A stretch of 64,000 nt of DNA, taken from the NCBI RefSeq assembly GCF_932526225.1, contig NC_064037.1, positions 5,282,703 to 5,346,702 on the forward strand, written 5' to 3'. The DNA comes from Nematostella vectensis (taxonomy: Eukaryota > Cnidaria > Anthozoa > Actiniaria > Edwardsiidae). A program made the position numbers and the translations under genes. The notes beneath the pieces are model-generated. The model saw only the letters and a list, made by a program, of their open reading frames with translations. It was not told where the DNA came from and searched no databases. Shown one piece after another: positions 12,101 to 23,401 of this stretch; position 1 is the stretch's first letter; the number at the start of each line of letters is the position of its first letter.

Positions 12101-14701
12101 CGCTCTCTTCTGCCCGCGCTTTAGCAATCTCGGTCTGTATTTTTAGCGCTAGTTCTTGTTGCTCTAAGTCAAGCTTTTTTTGGCTACAATTATCTGCTGT
12201 GATATGGAAGCTGCCTCTACCTCTAGCGATGCCCTTTTTGCACTGAGTTTCACACGCGTCTCACTCGCAGACATCCTACTTGACCCCGACTGACGACTCC
12301 CCTTAGATCTCCTGGTATGGCTTGACCCCGACTGACGACTCCCCTTAGATCTCCTGGTATGGCGCGACCCCTGACTGGCTGATTCTGATGGCGTGACACT
12401 TTTGCACCATGGCCCCCCTTCCAGGACCCCTTTATCCCTTGACTCTACTTCTAAGTAACTCTTGAAAGCCCTTTGATAATACCTTACAGCTTCCTTTTCA
12501 TCATGACTGTCAAGCAATCCATAATAAACATCACACACATCCCTCGAACCGCTTCTTTGATTCCTTAATTTCATCCAGTAGTTTCTTCAGTTCCCCCAAT
12601 TCTCTTCGTCAGCGACGCTAGAAATCCTTTTCTAGACGCCGCTTTGATCACCTCTGTTTCCGTTCGAACAACTTCTCTGATGCTCGATGCTAGCATCTTG
12701 AGTCAACAAACTCTTCAGAAACACACACGATTCGCAACTACATTGAACTTAATGTGGCCGCCGTCTCGCTTTCTTGCCACATAAATCACAAATTCGATCA
12801 TAGGACAACTCATAACTCGACCAAAATTGTTTCCTATTAATCAACAAATACGTACATATCAATTACAGAAATATAACATAACATAAGCAGTAAAAATACG
12901 GGAAACTAAACGAAATCAAATAACTTACAAGGTAGTTGTGGCCTTCGCTTACACAAACATGCAATGGCTCTCCCGGTCACGAGATCTAATCGATATTTGT
13001 TCGCGCGCTCGCGCACTAATCGGCAACTGTCCGTAACAAGGGACATGATGGGTGTGGCGGGGGACCCTGGAATGTCACTCTACTTTGAATTTCAAAATAC
13101 TAGAACTTTGAGATGTTCAATACACCTTACTATGGGATAACGTGATACAGCTTGAAAAACTTGGGAGCCCACTGAATGATGACTTTCTGGTGTGGACGAG
13201 TCAATAATTATAAGCAAATACTACAAAATGTTTAGATGCCAAAAAGTTTGTTCTTCGAAAACTTGATGCTTTATTATTATTATTTTTGGGGGGTAGGGTC
13301 GTAAAGCCAAAATACCCATTTTTTAGGGTCCAAAACTCGAAAATAGTTATGACCGCAATACTGGGGATTTTTCGTCAAAAAATGAAAAAAGGTGTGCTTG
13401 TGGCTATTATTCGTATGCAAATTTATGCCTACATTATCGAAATAATATGATTTAAAAGAATTTTTACTCTACTTTGTCATTTGTAGCTGTCTATGGTGCT
13501 CATGAAATGTCTATTGGAAAAAAAAATAAAAGTTTTCCTAATTTATTCTTTTCAACCGCTTGGTTTGATCAATGACACAAACTCGGAGAGCGCTGGAGAG
13601 TAGATATGAACCGCCCAGCATTCCAATTATGGTGTGAAATCATAAGATCTTTACTGTACTCTCTTAGGTCTGCATTTCATAAGATATAAAATAATATCTA
13701 AAATCTATCACTGAAATTATACGTTCGCGTATACAAAGGATTGAGAAAGCGGGTGTAGATTTCGGCGTAGGAGGTCCCCAATTATCTCAGGCGTGGATCC
13801 AGACCTATTGACACCTGTTTTCGTAAACAAGTAAAAATGCTAAGAGTTAGTACGTTAAGTATGAGCTTCGTGTCTTCATTCTGTTAGTTGAGGCCACAAT
13901 ATTGAGGGTTTTTTTTCGTTAACTGTACCTTTTTTCCTTGATCCGCGTTTGTATCTAGTGTTGTTCAACTCTTCACAAACGAAACGGTGTACAAGGCACG
14001 CAATAGAAAGTTACTACAAGGATACCTTGGATTTGATAATGCATAACGAAGACTTTGGATTACTAGCTAAATTGTAAAAAAAGGGAAAAACATGACAGTT
14101 ATTTCGCTTGAGATCAAGGAAATACGAAGTTACATCTTTTATCGAAATAGTCCTTACCAACGAGAAAATAAATAACGAGAATGATAGCTTTCCATTTTTG
14201 CATGTTCAGAGCTCTCTTAATCGAGAAAATGGCTATACTTATAAGAAAGTATTTGAAAATAGGCCTCGATAAGTGCCAATTTACTTGAATACAAAACGGT
14301 GGTAATGAACAAATAATGTTTGCGAGGTAGAGTCTTACAGTATTTCGGAAAAAAGGCTAATGATGAAGTTGTATAAAAAGAAAATACCACCGCAGATGCA
14401 TTATTCTTAGTAACCGATTTCCGTTGTAATTTGCCGAATAAATTCTAGAGTCTCGAATATTAAACGAAAAGTTGCATCAAAAGCTGCATGAAAATAATAA
14501 TAATACCTTTCCTTTAAATGATGTTGAACTATTATGGCTTATGGCGCCATAGACAAAGAAAGCCGTGGAGGTGTAGTCCCTGAAATAAAATAACAAAGAA
14601 AATTTATTCCGGCATTACGTCAAGTGTTAAGCACTCAGGGCTGACGTACAAGGCAATCTCAAATCAGACCGGCGTAGGAACTACTCACGAGTTACATGAC
14701 T

Positions 14702-14762
<61 letters not shown>

Positions 14763-17700
14763 TGAAGCGGACCATTTCCGTCCTACCACAAAGTGAACTA
14801 CGACTTTTATCGTTGCCATCTGTCTGTGAACGCGTCTCGGGGCAGTGAAAAACCAGTAAGTCAGGATAGCAACCAGCCCAATCATGCTTCTTCTGAAGCC
14901 AATTTCGAACGACGCCGTTACTGGCAACGTCATCTATGGAGTCTTCGGGGCAATCGCAACTATCAGCGCAGTCGGCAATGCCTTCGTTGTCATGGTATCC
15001 GTTAAGATTCCGGCGCTGCGTAAGACCACTCTCTCCTTAATAGGAAATCTCGCGATGGCTGACATGCTAAAGCTCATGCTAGGATATTCGTGCGTCTCAG
15101 CAGACGTTTTGTGTGAGCTGTTCCTTAGCCCAAATGTTTCCTTTACTGCCGCTATTACCAGTATCTTAACTCTAACAGTTCTTGCCGTGGAGCGCTACTA
15201 AGCCATCGTAAATCCGATGAGCATAAGATTCAAGCTGAGGGACGACACAGTTCGCTACGCCGTCACCGCGATATGGGCACTGGTGTTCGTCGTGATGTCC
15301 CCGCTCTACATCTCGACCGAATATGATGCAGTAAAGGTGCGTGCACCAATTGAAACAATCAGATTCAAGCCTTTACACAGGTCGTTTTCACGATGGTTGT
15401 CTTCAACATTCCCTTCGTTATCATCACTTCGACAACACGGTGGTACCAATGAACGTCCAGGCCTCGGAGGAAGTGGTGGACAAGCGTCGAATCGTGTCCA
15501 TTGCCATCACAATGGCGGTAACCTTCTTACTAAGCTCTCTTTCCTTTGTGTCGGTCGTCACCATCAAAAAGGTCATCTCAGGTGCACCCGCAAATGCAGA
15601 ATTATCTGAAATCCAGTATGTCTTCCTACTACTGAACTCGGCCTCAAGCTTTCTGATACAGTGGTTACATGAGCAGGAGTTTAAGGGCCGCGCTATTGAA
15701 GATGCTAAGGCTGTCGACGCCCTGGGAACAATCCCCAATAGTTAATTGACGAAGACTGTTATATGAACTGTATGTCTATTCAAGATTTACTGTATAGCCA
15801 CTTTCTCCAAGACAGTGCCCTTTAGAGACTCTAGAATTAGAGAAATTTTACTGTATGAAAGTTGAATATTTTATTAATATGTCCGTTATACTTAGGGTGT
15901 ATACCAATCGATGCAGTCTCTATCCATTTATTCATTTTAATCATTGATTGATTGCCTCTATTGATTGAGCTTAAAAACTTTTAAGTAAAACTACGAAATG
16001 GGAGATCATTTCTGTAGGATTGCGCCTTGTTTCTCTATTTTTTTCACAAAAAACAGCTTTCGAAGATAAATCGATTTTAGAATAAGCTTCCGCTGTTTGG
16101 AGTATGAATGAATTACCAAATTTGGTAAAAGATCTTTTTGTGGAAATTTGAAATGTTAAATAATCTCGCGTAACATTCACAAAATAAACTGAAGCCGGTT
16201 AACAGCATGCAGCTAATATGTAGACTGTATATATGTAAAAAATAAGTATTGTGATAGTCTAAAGAGGATATTTTCATATGAAACGAATTTTGAATTGTAT
16301 TCTCAATCTAATGCAATAATACTAGCTCCTAGGCAAATAAAATAAATGTAGGCCTTGGAACGGTACATGAAAAGAACGTTTGTTGTAATTGTGGGCCTAG
16401 GAAAACGCCGTTCTTTTCATGTATCGTTTCTAAAATGCAAGGAACATAGAACATAGAATTGTTTTATTTGCATGCATTTGCATTTTGAACGGTACATGAA
16501 AAGAACGTTTGTTGTAATTGGCGTACTATTATATGTGCCGGAGCGCCCGCATTGCTTCAGGGTATATAATAAATAATCAAATATATGGTAATGAAAAAGG
16601 GGTTCGAAAGAGACTTGGCTTTTAAAGATTAGGTTTTATCCATTTATTCCCATCCTTCCTTTCTTCACCTACCTTTCCTCGGCGCTTCCAAAAGCGTCTT
16701 ATTTACGTTGAGATTTTTTTGGGGTTTTCTACCGTCTACATACAAAATTCCATGGGTTGTTCCTACAGTTTTTGGCTTATTTAAATTGATTTTCATTAAA
16801 AGCATGCATGTGTATTTGAATAGGGGGAGGGAGACGGGGGAAATACCTTTGCATCTGGTTGTTTAGAAAGGATATACAGAGGGGTCAAAACATTTTTTAC
16901 TCTTGCAGCAAAACTGTACGAAGAAAAGAAAATCGACCTTGATGCGCCCATACAAAAATACATCCCAAGTTTTCCTCAGAAAGAGTTGGATGGTGAAGTA
17001 GTTACCATAACAACTCGACAATTGCTGTCTCACCTTGGAGGAATACGGCACTATGTGAAAGCTGAGAAGAAGAGTGAACCAGACCAAGACACACAAACAA
17101 AAAACCCTGGCATACAGGTGTTGGCAATTTTACATAGACGGCCTTAACAGTGCTTTTATTTTTTCGTAGCAGTGTTTTGGCCAAGGGAGGTTCAGCGGGT
17201 TGCTTTCTAGGGTTGGGGAGAGGATAGTTACAGGGGGAGGGATGGAGGCTATGCAGAGTCTTCTAGGGGTGTGGGCACAGGTGCTAGCTATCAAGATCAG
17301 CATGGTGCTATCTAGGGGTGGGAGGAGGTAGCTACAGGGGGGATGTATAGCGGATATGCAGAATCTTTAAGGGGTGAGGGAACAGGTGCTAGCTATCGGG
17401 ATCAACAGGGTGCTATTTGGTGTTTAGCTACAGGGGAGAGGGATGGCGGGTATGCATAGTCTTAAGGTTGTGGGGCACAGGTGCTAGCTACAGGGTTCTA
17501 TCTAGGGATGGGAGGGGGTAGCCACAGGAGTCAGCAGGGGAGAGGAATTGGGGGCCTGCAGGGCACTTTCTAGAGGGCACTGGTGCTTGTAACAGGGAGA
17601 AGGGTAGCAGAAGGGGAGTTCTGTAAGGTCCTAACAAGTGGTGGGGGAATCAACATCTGTTTCCCTCTTACGCTCGGTTGCGCATAAGGCCTTCTTATAC

Positions 17701-20700
17701 TTTTCTCCAATTACTTTTCTTCCACTTGCCTCCTCTCAAGATTTCCATCCCGCCTCTGTTCTCTCTCTTTCCATCGACCGACTTCAAGTTGTCCTGGGTC
17801 TTAGTTCCTTCTTGACTTTTACCCATGGATTCCCATGTGATATTTTCGCGGCATCCCAAGGACATGCCCGAGAAACTTTCATCTCCTCCTTCTTACCTCC
17901 AAGCTCATCCGCACAGGTCCTGTCTCCTGGTTCAACTCCTCCATTGATGTTATATACGGCTAGAAGATGCCTCAGAATCTCTTGTATTGGAAGGCGTCAA
18001 GCTTCTTGTGGTCCCTAGCATTAAACTTCCATGTTTCACTCCCATACGAGAGGACAAGTTTTACATCTGATGGTTTTGTATCTGATGGATATTCAAAGCT
18101 GGTCAATGAGCATGGGAAATAACTCCCACAAAATGAACTTCTTCAGGGAGTTAAGGGAAATGAACATGGCGTTAGCTAGGTTAGGGATCAACATTTAATT
18201 TAAAATTATGGTTATAGTTATATATTTTTCAAATACTTTCTAGCCTCTATGGATGGTACAGCCACAGGTCTTACACCGTGGTAATGTCTCTAAAAAATGT
18301 AACTTTATCTTTGCTTTTTAGGATTTAAGTAAAGCTGGAACTAATGAAACACGAGAAAATGAGAAAAATGCTACAAACGAACTCGAAAATAAAGAGTATT
18401 ACATTAAGGTATTTAAAACAAAAAAATTATTTATTGATTCAAATGTAGATAATTATAAATTTTTTTATGAAAGAAGAACTAGACTAAAGAGGCAGTTATT
18501 TATAAAAAGCATAGGTTTACCTACCATTCATGCCCCCTCTTTGTTCTACCTTCAGGAACCCTTGACACTCTTAGAATCCTTAGCCTTATTCGAGAATGAC
18601 CCTTTGGTGGGAAAACCAGGAGAGAAGTACAACTACACAACTCATGGGTACACACTGATCAGCGGTGTAGTTCATGCCGCCGCAAAACAGGACTTCCAGA
18701 AGTATATGAAACAGTTGTTCAAGGAACTGGGTATGAACAACACGGCCCCAGAGCATCATGGTCCAATTACTTATCACCGGGCACGGTATGTTTATCAGAT
18801 CCCCATACAGTACTATGCAACAATAAGCTACGAATGAATAATGAGGCCCTCGTGTATAGCGCACGCTGCCGTAACCACCTTGATAGCTTAGTGAAGTAAG
18901 CCACTGAGGATGCTGGAAACGTGCTATCTAATACGACGCGCGCTACCGTTGCCACCTTGGCAGTTTTGTTGATTAAAAGCAAATAAGAACAAAAGAGAAA
19001 CGTGGTAACTGATTCGAACCGATGTCACTACAGATTTTTTTTTTTTAAATTAGAAGACGTAATTGCAATTTGTTGAAAACTTGCCTTGGCTTGCGTGACT
19101 ATTGCGTTACTTATCTATTCCCGTCAGGCAATACGAGCGTAAGAAGCGCCACGGACTCGTCAATGTCCCGTATGTAGACAACTCTTACAAATGGGCGGGA
19201 GGTGGCTTCATATCAACTGCTGAGGATCTCGTAAAGTTTGGTAACGCACTGCTGTATGCGCGACAGGCAAACGACCAATCACCGCCAGGTAAACTAGAGT
19301 TTTTGTCGGTTTTCCACGCTCGCACGTAGATACTCACGTAGATACTCTAAGAATTTCTCTCCGTTGAATCTACACAAAACACAAATAAGACGATAACGCA
19401 CTATTCAAACGGGCTGCTTTTGTCCTGTAAAGATCTACACTTACCCAATAGTAGCCATTTAATTTAGGAGGACAGTTTTCGCTTCCTCCGGATTGAGATC
19501 CCTTGCTTCTCCCTTCTTCCCGGGTGTTTGGCGTTTTTCTTTGCCCATGTCTACGATTTCCTAATTTGTTGCTCTTGTTGAAAGCGCGTGTAACACTTGA
19601 TAAGCGTTTGTTTTCTTCGGAAACGCAACACAGCAGTGGTCGAACCCTATTGGCTAACGTGCGTGTCCCAATTAGGTGTGAAGTCTTATAATCCAGAAAA
19701 GGGATTAAGCATCAAGGAATCTTTAGAAGCGCATTACGGCAAAACAAAAACTTGACCAAAACACGCTAAACTTTTGAATTTATGTACCAAATAGATTTCT
19801 CGGTATTGCATAAAATTTGGCAGGTCGATAGAGCAATACATCGCTAACAAAAGTGTGAGTACAGCCATTAAAATTCTAAATCCATCGAAAGTTATCGGAA
19901 TTTGATCGCCGGATATGACTGAAATTTGCATACTGTAACTTTGAAATATAGTTACTTTTAAATGAAACTAGATATCAAAAATCGAAGACACACTATTGTT
20001 AACAAGCATGTGCTGATTGAAAAAGACATTTGGCGTCAGTTTTCACTCACGGGGTATGGTACCTAAATTCTTCCAAAGACACCTATATCGTTTTAGGTTT
20101 TACTGCCATTAATTAAAAAAAAGTTTCCTTTAAAGCAATTAATAACAAACATAGGTAGATTCTTCATTTTATAATGATTAATTTGATACCTCGTTTGTAT
20201 AGTTTGGATAAATTGTGCGCGCGTAATCATTTTTTTCCGGGACCATGTCGCGAAACTGTTCCGTAACCTTAAACATTTTCTGGAAGAATACGTTGGCTTG
20301 TTCTATTTTTAACTCTCTGGGAAAAAATAAAACTTTATTTTGCTTGTTAAAAAAATGTTTATTGTTAAAATCCATTGTCGTTAATTAAAACTTTAAAATG
20401 TTTCACTCCCATACAAGAGGACAGGTTTTACGAGGGTGTTCAATAGCTTGGTCTTGGTGGTTTTGCATCTTATGTATATTCAAAGCTGGCCAATGAGCAT
20501 GGGAAATAACTATCACGAAATTCACTTCTTCAGGTAGTTAAGGGAAATGAACAAGGCGTAAGCTAGGTTAGGGATCAACATTTCATTTTAAATTATGTTT
20601 ATAGTGAGTGATATATTTTTCAAATATTTTCTAGCCTCTATGGATGGTACAGCCACAAAGGTGAAAACGACAGTGATTCGGTAGTCCATCTTACACCAGG

Positions 20701-21781
20701 ATTTAATAAATGATTTAAAAGAAAGACTAATTAAACAAAAAAGTGTAAAGCTTTTACACACAGAAGTCAAGTGTATCGAATATTTCAAAAATCGTTTGAT
20801 TACATTTTTTCTATCATACTGTTTTGACTGTCTTCAATTCCTGACTTCACGACAGGATTTTTAAAACAAGAGACAGTCAAAGAGATGTGGGCACTCGTAG
20901 AGGCAACAAGAGGCAAAGTTGGGACAGGAGAGAAGGGGTGGTATGGGTGGGGATGGTACGTCCTCCCAGAGAGCACAAGTCATGTGTGTGGCCGACATCA
21001 GCGAGAAACTATCTTTCATACAGGTAAAGGAAACGGACAGATGGTCACCGGACGGACACACTGAAAGATTAACAGAAAGATTGTCTGAGACTGAGATACA
21101 CAAACAACCGATAAGTAGACCCACAAATTAACAGACGGAAACACACAGAAAGAGGAACGGATAGACTGACAAAGATTGAGATAGAGAAATAATTGACATG
21201 TAGACCCACAATTTAACAGACGGAGACACACAGCAAGATATTAACGGATAGACTGACAAAGATTGAGATAGACAAATAATCGACATGTAGACCCACAAAT
21301 AAACAGACGGAGAAACACAGAAAGATTAACGGAAAGATTGTCTGAGACCGAGACAGACAAACAACCGACAAGCAGACCGAGGATAAACAGGCGGACAGAC
21401 ACTCAGTGAGATTAACAGATAGACTGACACTGAGAATGAGATAGACAAATAACCGACAACCATACCAATAAATAGACAGACGGACAGTTAGAAAAATAAC
21501 AGGTAGGCAGAAAAACAAACGGCAGACAAACGGCAAACACTACAGTCAGGTAAATACTGTTAATAGTTGACTAATTGTTTTGATTGACAGGTGGTGCAAT
21601 AGGGGGCGTTTCCGTTCTACTCCTGCAACCTGATAATCGCTGTCGTTCCTCTCCCTCCCCACCACGGGGTATCGTGGTCGCCTTGTTGATGAATCAGCAG
21701 GAGGTTGCGCGGAAAATAAGTGACGCCGCGGAAAACATCGCTACCATATTTTATGACCATCTGAATCCTGAGAAAACCTAG
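3151..21781 (+). CDS. LACTB: Serine beta-lactamase-like protein LACTB, mitochondrial (multi-exon)
   Basis: LACTB is a penicillin-binding-protein/beta-lactamase-fold serine protease of the mitochondrial intermembrane space. Proposed exons: 3151-3391, 5293-5515, 16909-17117, 18322-18408, 18556-18785, 19128-19288, 20856-21023, 21591-21781. From exon 2 onward every join closes in phase and gives 422 residues. Exon 1 encodes an Arg-rich presequence and a hydrophobic segment (WILASLGIISSSLAYFFL), matching the family's N-terminal layout. Family motifs are intact: catalytic SISK (exon 2), THGYTLISG in the YxN region (exon 5), DNSYKWAGGGF (exon 6), and HTGG split across exons 7/8 at the KTG position. 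The exon 1 donor at 3392 leaves phase 1 while exon 2 starts in phase 0, so a small linking exon or another donor is missing. AATAAA lies at 21856. The 11.4-kb intron 2 carries the BEL element and a GPCR pseudogene. Confidence 0.92.
3392..5292 (+). other. LACTB intron 1
   Basis: It contains a short MITE (4931-5050) and otherwise unremarkable AT-rich sequence. A small unrecognised exon may lie here, because the flanking exon phases do not match. Confidence 0.5.
4931..5050. mobile_element. 120-bp MITE with GGGGCGGATCTAG ends
   Basis: Left end ggggcggatctag and right end cctagatccgc form inverted termini. The interior has G-runs and C-runs in mirror positions, giving a foldback structure. No target duplication could be fixed. 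Confidence 0.6.
5586..5756. mobile_element. MITE of the GCCGTAGC family with flanking duplication
   Basis: The ends cagagccgtagcagg and cctgctacggccctg are inverted repeats. The ten bases gtactcagag stand at 5581-5590 and again at 5757-5766. Because 'cagag' also belongs to the terminus, the target duplication could be gtact (5 bp) or the full 10 bp. The copy lies in LACTB intron 2, just after the SISK exon. Confidence 0.7.
5939..6224 (-). repeat. 3' LTR of the BEL/Pao element
   Basis: This 286-bp repeat has TG...CA ends and is nearly identical to 12753-13038. The (GC)-rich 'cgcgcgctcgcgc' block near the U3 end is shared by both copies. Confidence 0.93.
6304..10208 (-). pseudogene. Broken pol region (protease, RT, RNase H, integrase) of the BEL/Pao element
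   Basis: The 10208-7989 segment begins with the aspartic protease motif LLDSGSTSTWC, followed by a reverse transcriptase with FYVDD as catalytic box (about residue 420), then RNase H features (FWTDSTAVL). The 7899-6796 segment is the integrase: an HHCC finger (HYHEISGH ... CFSCRC) and a catalytic core with VDCFGPF, RSDNGTNF and a downstream Glu. The 6783-6304 segment is its C-terminal part. Breaks are a stop at 7989, a frame change near 7905, and an in-frame stop at 6796. The element could not make an uninterrupted polyprotein as it stands. Confidence 0.9.
10148..12574 (-). pseudogene. Broken gag region of the BEL/Pao element
   Basis: Three open segments on the minus strand carry the gag part. 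12574-12164 has Ser/Arg-rich 42-bp internal repeats. 12025-11378 has a duplicated acidic linker of about 44 residues. 11441-10971 is a capsid-like helical region. A further segment, 10789-10148, carries two CCHC zinc knuckles (CYLCQSNHRVEDC and CENCFSSTHFAGGC). Breaks are a frameshift near 11440, a five-copy 55-bp tandem repeat at 10754-11028, and a frame change near 10210 at the boundary with the protease. Confidence 0.85.
10754..11028. repeat. Five tandem copies of a 55-bp unit inside gag
   Basis: The unit starts gctgggcttcttcacg at 10754, 10809, 10864, 10919 and 10974. The copies are almost identical, with one substitution seen in the last. Four extra copies add 220 bp, which is not a multiple of three, and the reading frame on the two sides differs by that amount. 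Confidence 0.95.
12753..13038 (-). repeat. 5' LTR of the BEL/Pao element
   Basis: It is the partner of 5939-6224. The bases inside the element next to it (read on the minus strand, TTAAGTTCAATG) are where a primer-binding site would be expected. I did not match them to a tRNA. Confidence 0.9.
13039..14703 (+). other. LACTB intron 2, between BEL element and GPCR pseudogene
   Basis: This is AT-rich intronic DNA. I see no coding segment, long repeat or inverted structure I can support. Confidence 0.5.
14704..14759. repeat. Poly-T tract, 56 nt
   Basis: It is an uninterrupted T run immediately upstream of the GPCR pseudogene. A poly-T at the 5' side is the wrong orientation for a poly-A tail of a plus-strand retrocopy. 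It may mark the tail of a minus-strand retroelement or be simple slippage. Confidence 0.9.
14884..15745 (+). pseudogene. Intronless rhodopsin-family (class A) GPCR pseudogene
   Basis: Seven hydrophobic segments can be followed across frames. TM1 has GNAFVVMVS, TM2 has SLIGNLAMADMLKL (the LxxxD region), TM3 ends in AVERY (the E/DRY motif), TM4 is AVTAIWALVFVVMSPL, TM6 is VSIAITMAVTFLLSSL, and TM7 is VFLLLNSASSFLIQW. A TAA stop (15199-15201) sits directly after AVERY, before AIVNPM. TM5 lies in a different frame (from about 15372) and TM6-7 in a third, so at least two frameshifts exist besides the stop. The TM7 NPxxY is not preserved. The ligand class cannot be told. It lies in LACTB intron 2 on the same strand. 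Confidence 0.85.
15746..16908 (+). other. LACTB intron 2, 3' part, with short direct and inverted repeats
   Basis: The block 'ggtacatgaaaagaacg' occurs at about 16363 and again near 16491, with an inverted partner (cgttcttttcatgta) near 16407. This gives a small foldback with a direct copy. Nothing coding is seen. Confidence 0.6.
17118..18321 (+). other. LACTB intron 3 with minisatellite and LINE fragment
   Basis: At about 17190-17600 a roughly 100-110-bp unit recurs imperfectly (aggtgctagctatc at 17278, 17386, shorter later). The 3' half (17960-18290) holds a retroelement fragment annotated separately. Confidence 0.65.
17960..18290 (-). mobile_element. LINE reverse-transcriptase fragment
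   Basis: Read on the minus strand, the stretch ending near 18065 encodes VLSYGSETWKFNARDH and continues KKLDAFQYKRF. This is the 'YGxExW' region seen after the RT domain of many LINE proteins. A stop follows, so it is a decayed fragment. The flanking about 240 bp is repeated in direct orientation at 20396-20657 in a later LACTB intron. Confidence 0.65.
19289..20855 (+). other. LACTB intron 6
   Basis: It contains the second copy of the LINE-associated repeat (20396-20657), sharing 'gttagggatcaacattt' and 'tctagcctctatggatgg' with 18170-18270. No exon is needed here: exon 6 and exon 7 join in phase (g|ga = Gly). Confidence 0.65.
21024..21590 (+). repeat. LACTB last intron: ~87-bp minisatellite of GACAGA-rich units
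   Basis: Units beginning gtagacccacaa occur near 21114, 21201 and 21287, with related units to about 21500. Each contains 'aacagacgg' and 'gatagactgacaaagattgag'. The array fills most of the intron. Confidence 0.75.
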
Positions 21782-23401
21782 GGAAGTGGCATGGCTCTTA
21801 CGTAACCTGAAATCCTGCAAAACGGGCTTCGCTTTTTTCTTCAAGGATTTTGATAAATAAATCTCAATTCAGTGATAGAATGTCACATTTACTGTTTTTT
21901 TTTTTGCGAGACAGATGTACTTCAATGTATATTTCTGTCTGTCTCAAATCCCTGTCATTGTCGCGCGTCGAGTTTTTTCTTATGGTTGCAGCCTTTTTTA
22001 TTTTATTTTACAAAAGTTTATGTCTCCGAAACCGGAGAAATGAACGTGCTACCGTGGCCACATTGTGAGTGTTGTGAAGTAAGCCAATTAGGATGCAAGA
22101 AACGTGATGAGAACCATCACTAGCCAGCCAGCAAGGCAACAAAGATGTCAGAATATGTCAGAATCCTCCTAGCTATGAATTCGTGTCAATAAGAACTGTG
22201 AATCTCGAAGGCTAATTGGCTAGCTTTCTCTAAACTTTGTTTTGGTGGCCAAGGTAGCGTGCGTCGCACTAAAAAACTACGAGTACGTTAATAAAATGAT
22301 TATCATAACCCAGAAAGGAAAAACAAATTCATCAGGGGAACATAATATTATTCAAATTTCTTTAAATCAAATGCTGGAAAATGTCGAGAACAATTACAGC
22401 TCAACGCCAATATTTTTTTAAAAAAAGGAACCCCTTGAAAGATTAGCATGCACGTGAAGTTCATTTGAAACAAAGTGTCATGTATTTATCCACTTACAAC
22501 CATCTCTTATTCACAGGCTTCCCCTCAGGAAGAGTGCAAAGAAAAACAAAGGAAACTTATGATTTTGGAATATCGGCATTATGTTGTACATAGATTGGTA
22601 TAGACATTTTTGTCCCGATTCTTGCATCGTCTTTCTGTCGTTCTATTTGTATCCACACAAACAGATTGGGTTCAGTGTTAAGTAGTGCTCAAGAGATTGC
22701 GAGTAGTCACACTTAACTTGCTGTGGAACTTTTGTTGCACAATATCAAATTAAACATAGTATTTAACGGCACATCGAAAGCTCGACGGTTGGGTCGATGT
22801 CGCGGTTTTGCATTGCACAACGATTGGAGCATCCCTGCTTAGTTCCGTGCCGATATTGATTCAGGCGTCGAAAACAACCCCCCCCCCCCCAAAAAAAAAA
22901 AAAAAAGCCAAAAATTTCAAACCCGTAGCTTTTTCAAACACGCACCAGGAAACCCGCACCCGCACCAGGAAACCCGCACCCGCACCAGGAAACCCGCACC
23001 TCAAAACCCGCGACCATTAGGGAAACTCTAGAAACTATCTGCACACATCTGAACACGGCATTTGCGAGACAGATGCAATTCAATGTACATTTCTGTCAGT
23101 CTCAAAGTATTTGTCGCTCGTCACTATTTAACAAATGTCACTAGAAGCATGTGTATCTTTTTCAAACTAAGATTGTGAAAACCAACTATTGTGAGCGTTT
23201 TTGCAAAAAAGGAAAAAAAAAAAACACTTTGACACTTTCTGGGAAATCATTTGCGCGCATACTTATACGTATTTTATACGCGCGCTTTTACCGTCAGTGC
23301 GCGTGCGCTATGACCGAACAGAACGATGCGCATAGCAACACAATCAAAGCAAGACAATTGAGTATACAGATATTTGGCAAAGAAAGGGCGTACAAATCAT
23401 T
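21782..23401. other. Intergenic region between LACTB and the CCDC63-like gene
   Basis: It holds the LACTB poly-A signal (21856-21861), AT-rich sequence, a three-copy 20-bp repeat 'caccaggaaacccgcaccc' around 22940-23003, and the 5' region of the next gene. No other gene is supported. Confidence 0.6.

Larger units (their letters stand above)
5939..13038 (-). mobile_element. BEL/Pao-type LTR retrotransposon, full length but mutated
   Basis: Two 286-bp LTRs (5939-6224 and 12753-13038) bound a 7.1-kb element on the minus strand inside LACTB intron 2. In element orientation the LTR begins TGTTACGG and ends GGCCACA. The polypurine-like GGGGCCGGG sits directly before the 3' LTR. The order gag zinc knuckles, aspartic protease, RT, RNase H, integrase, with the integrase last and no envelope, fits BEL/Pao. 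The LTRs differ at about 7 of 286 positions (about 2.4%), so insertion is recent. The flanking bases (ggggg on one side, aggga on the other) do not give a clean target duplication. Coding is interrupted in several places. Confidence 0.93.

Noticed and set aside
11667-12146. Plus-strand 159-residue ORF with internal repeats
   Set aside because: It is the antisense of the duplicated gag linker; its repeats come from that duplication.
14704-15745. GPCR pseudogene as a processed retrocopy
   Set aside because: The adjacent 56-nt run is poly-T at the 5' side, the wrong orientation for a poly-A tail of a plus-strand retrocopy, and no flanking duplication was found.
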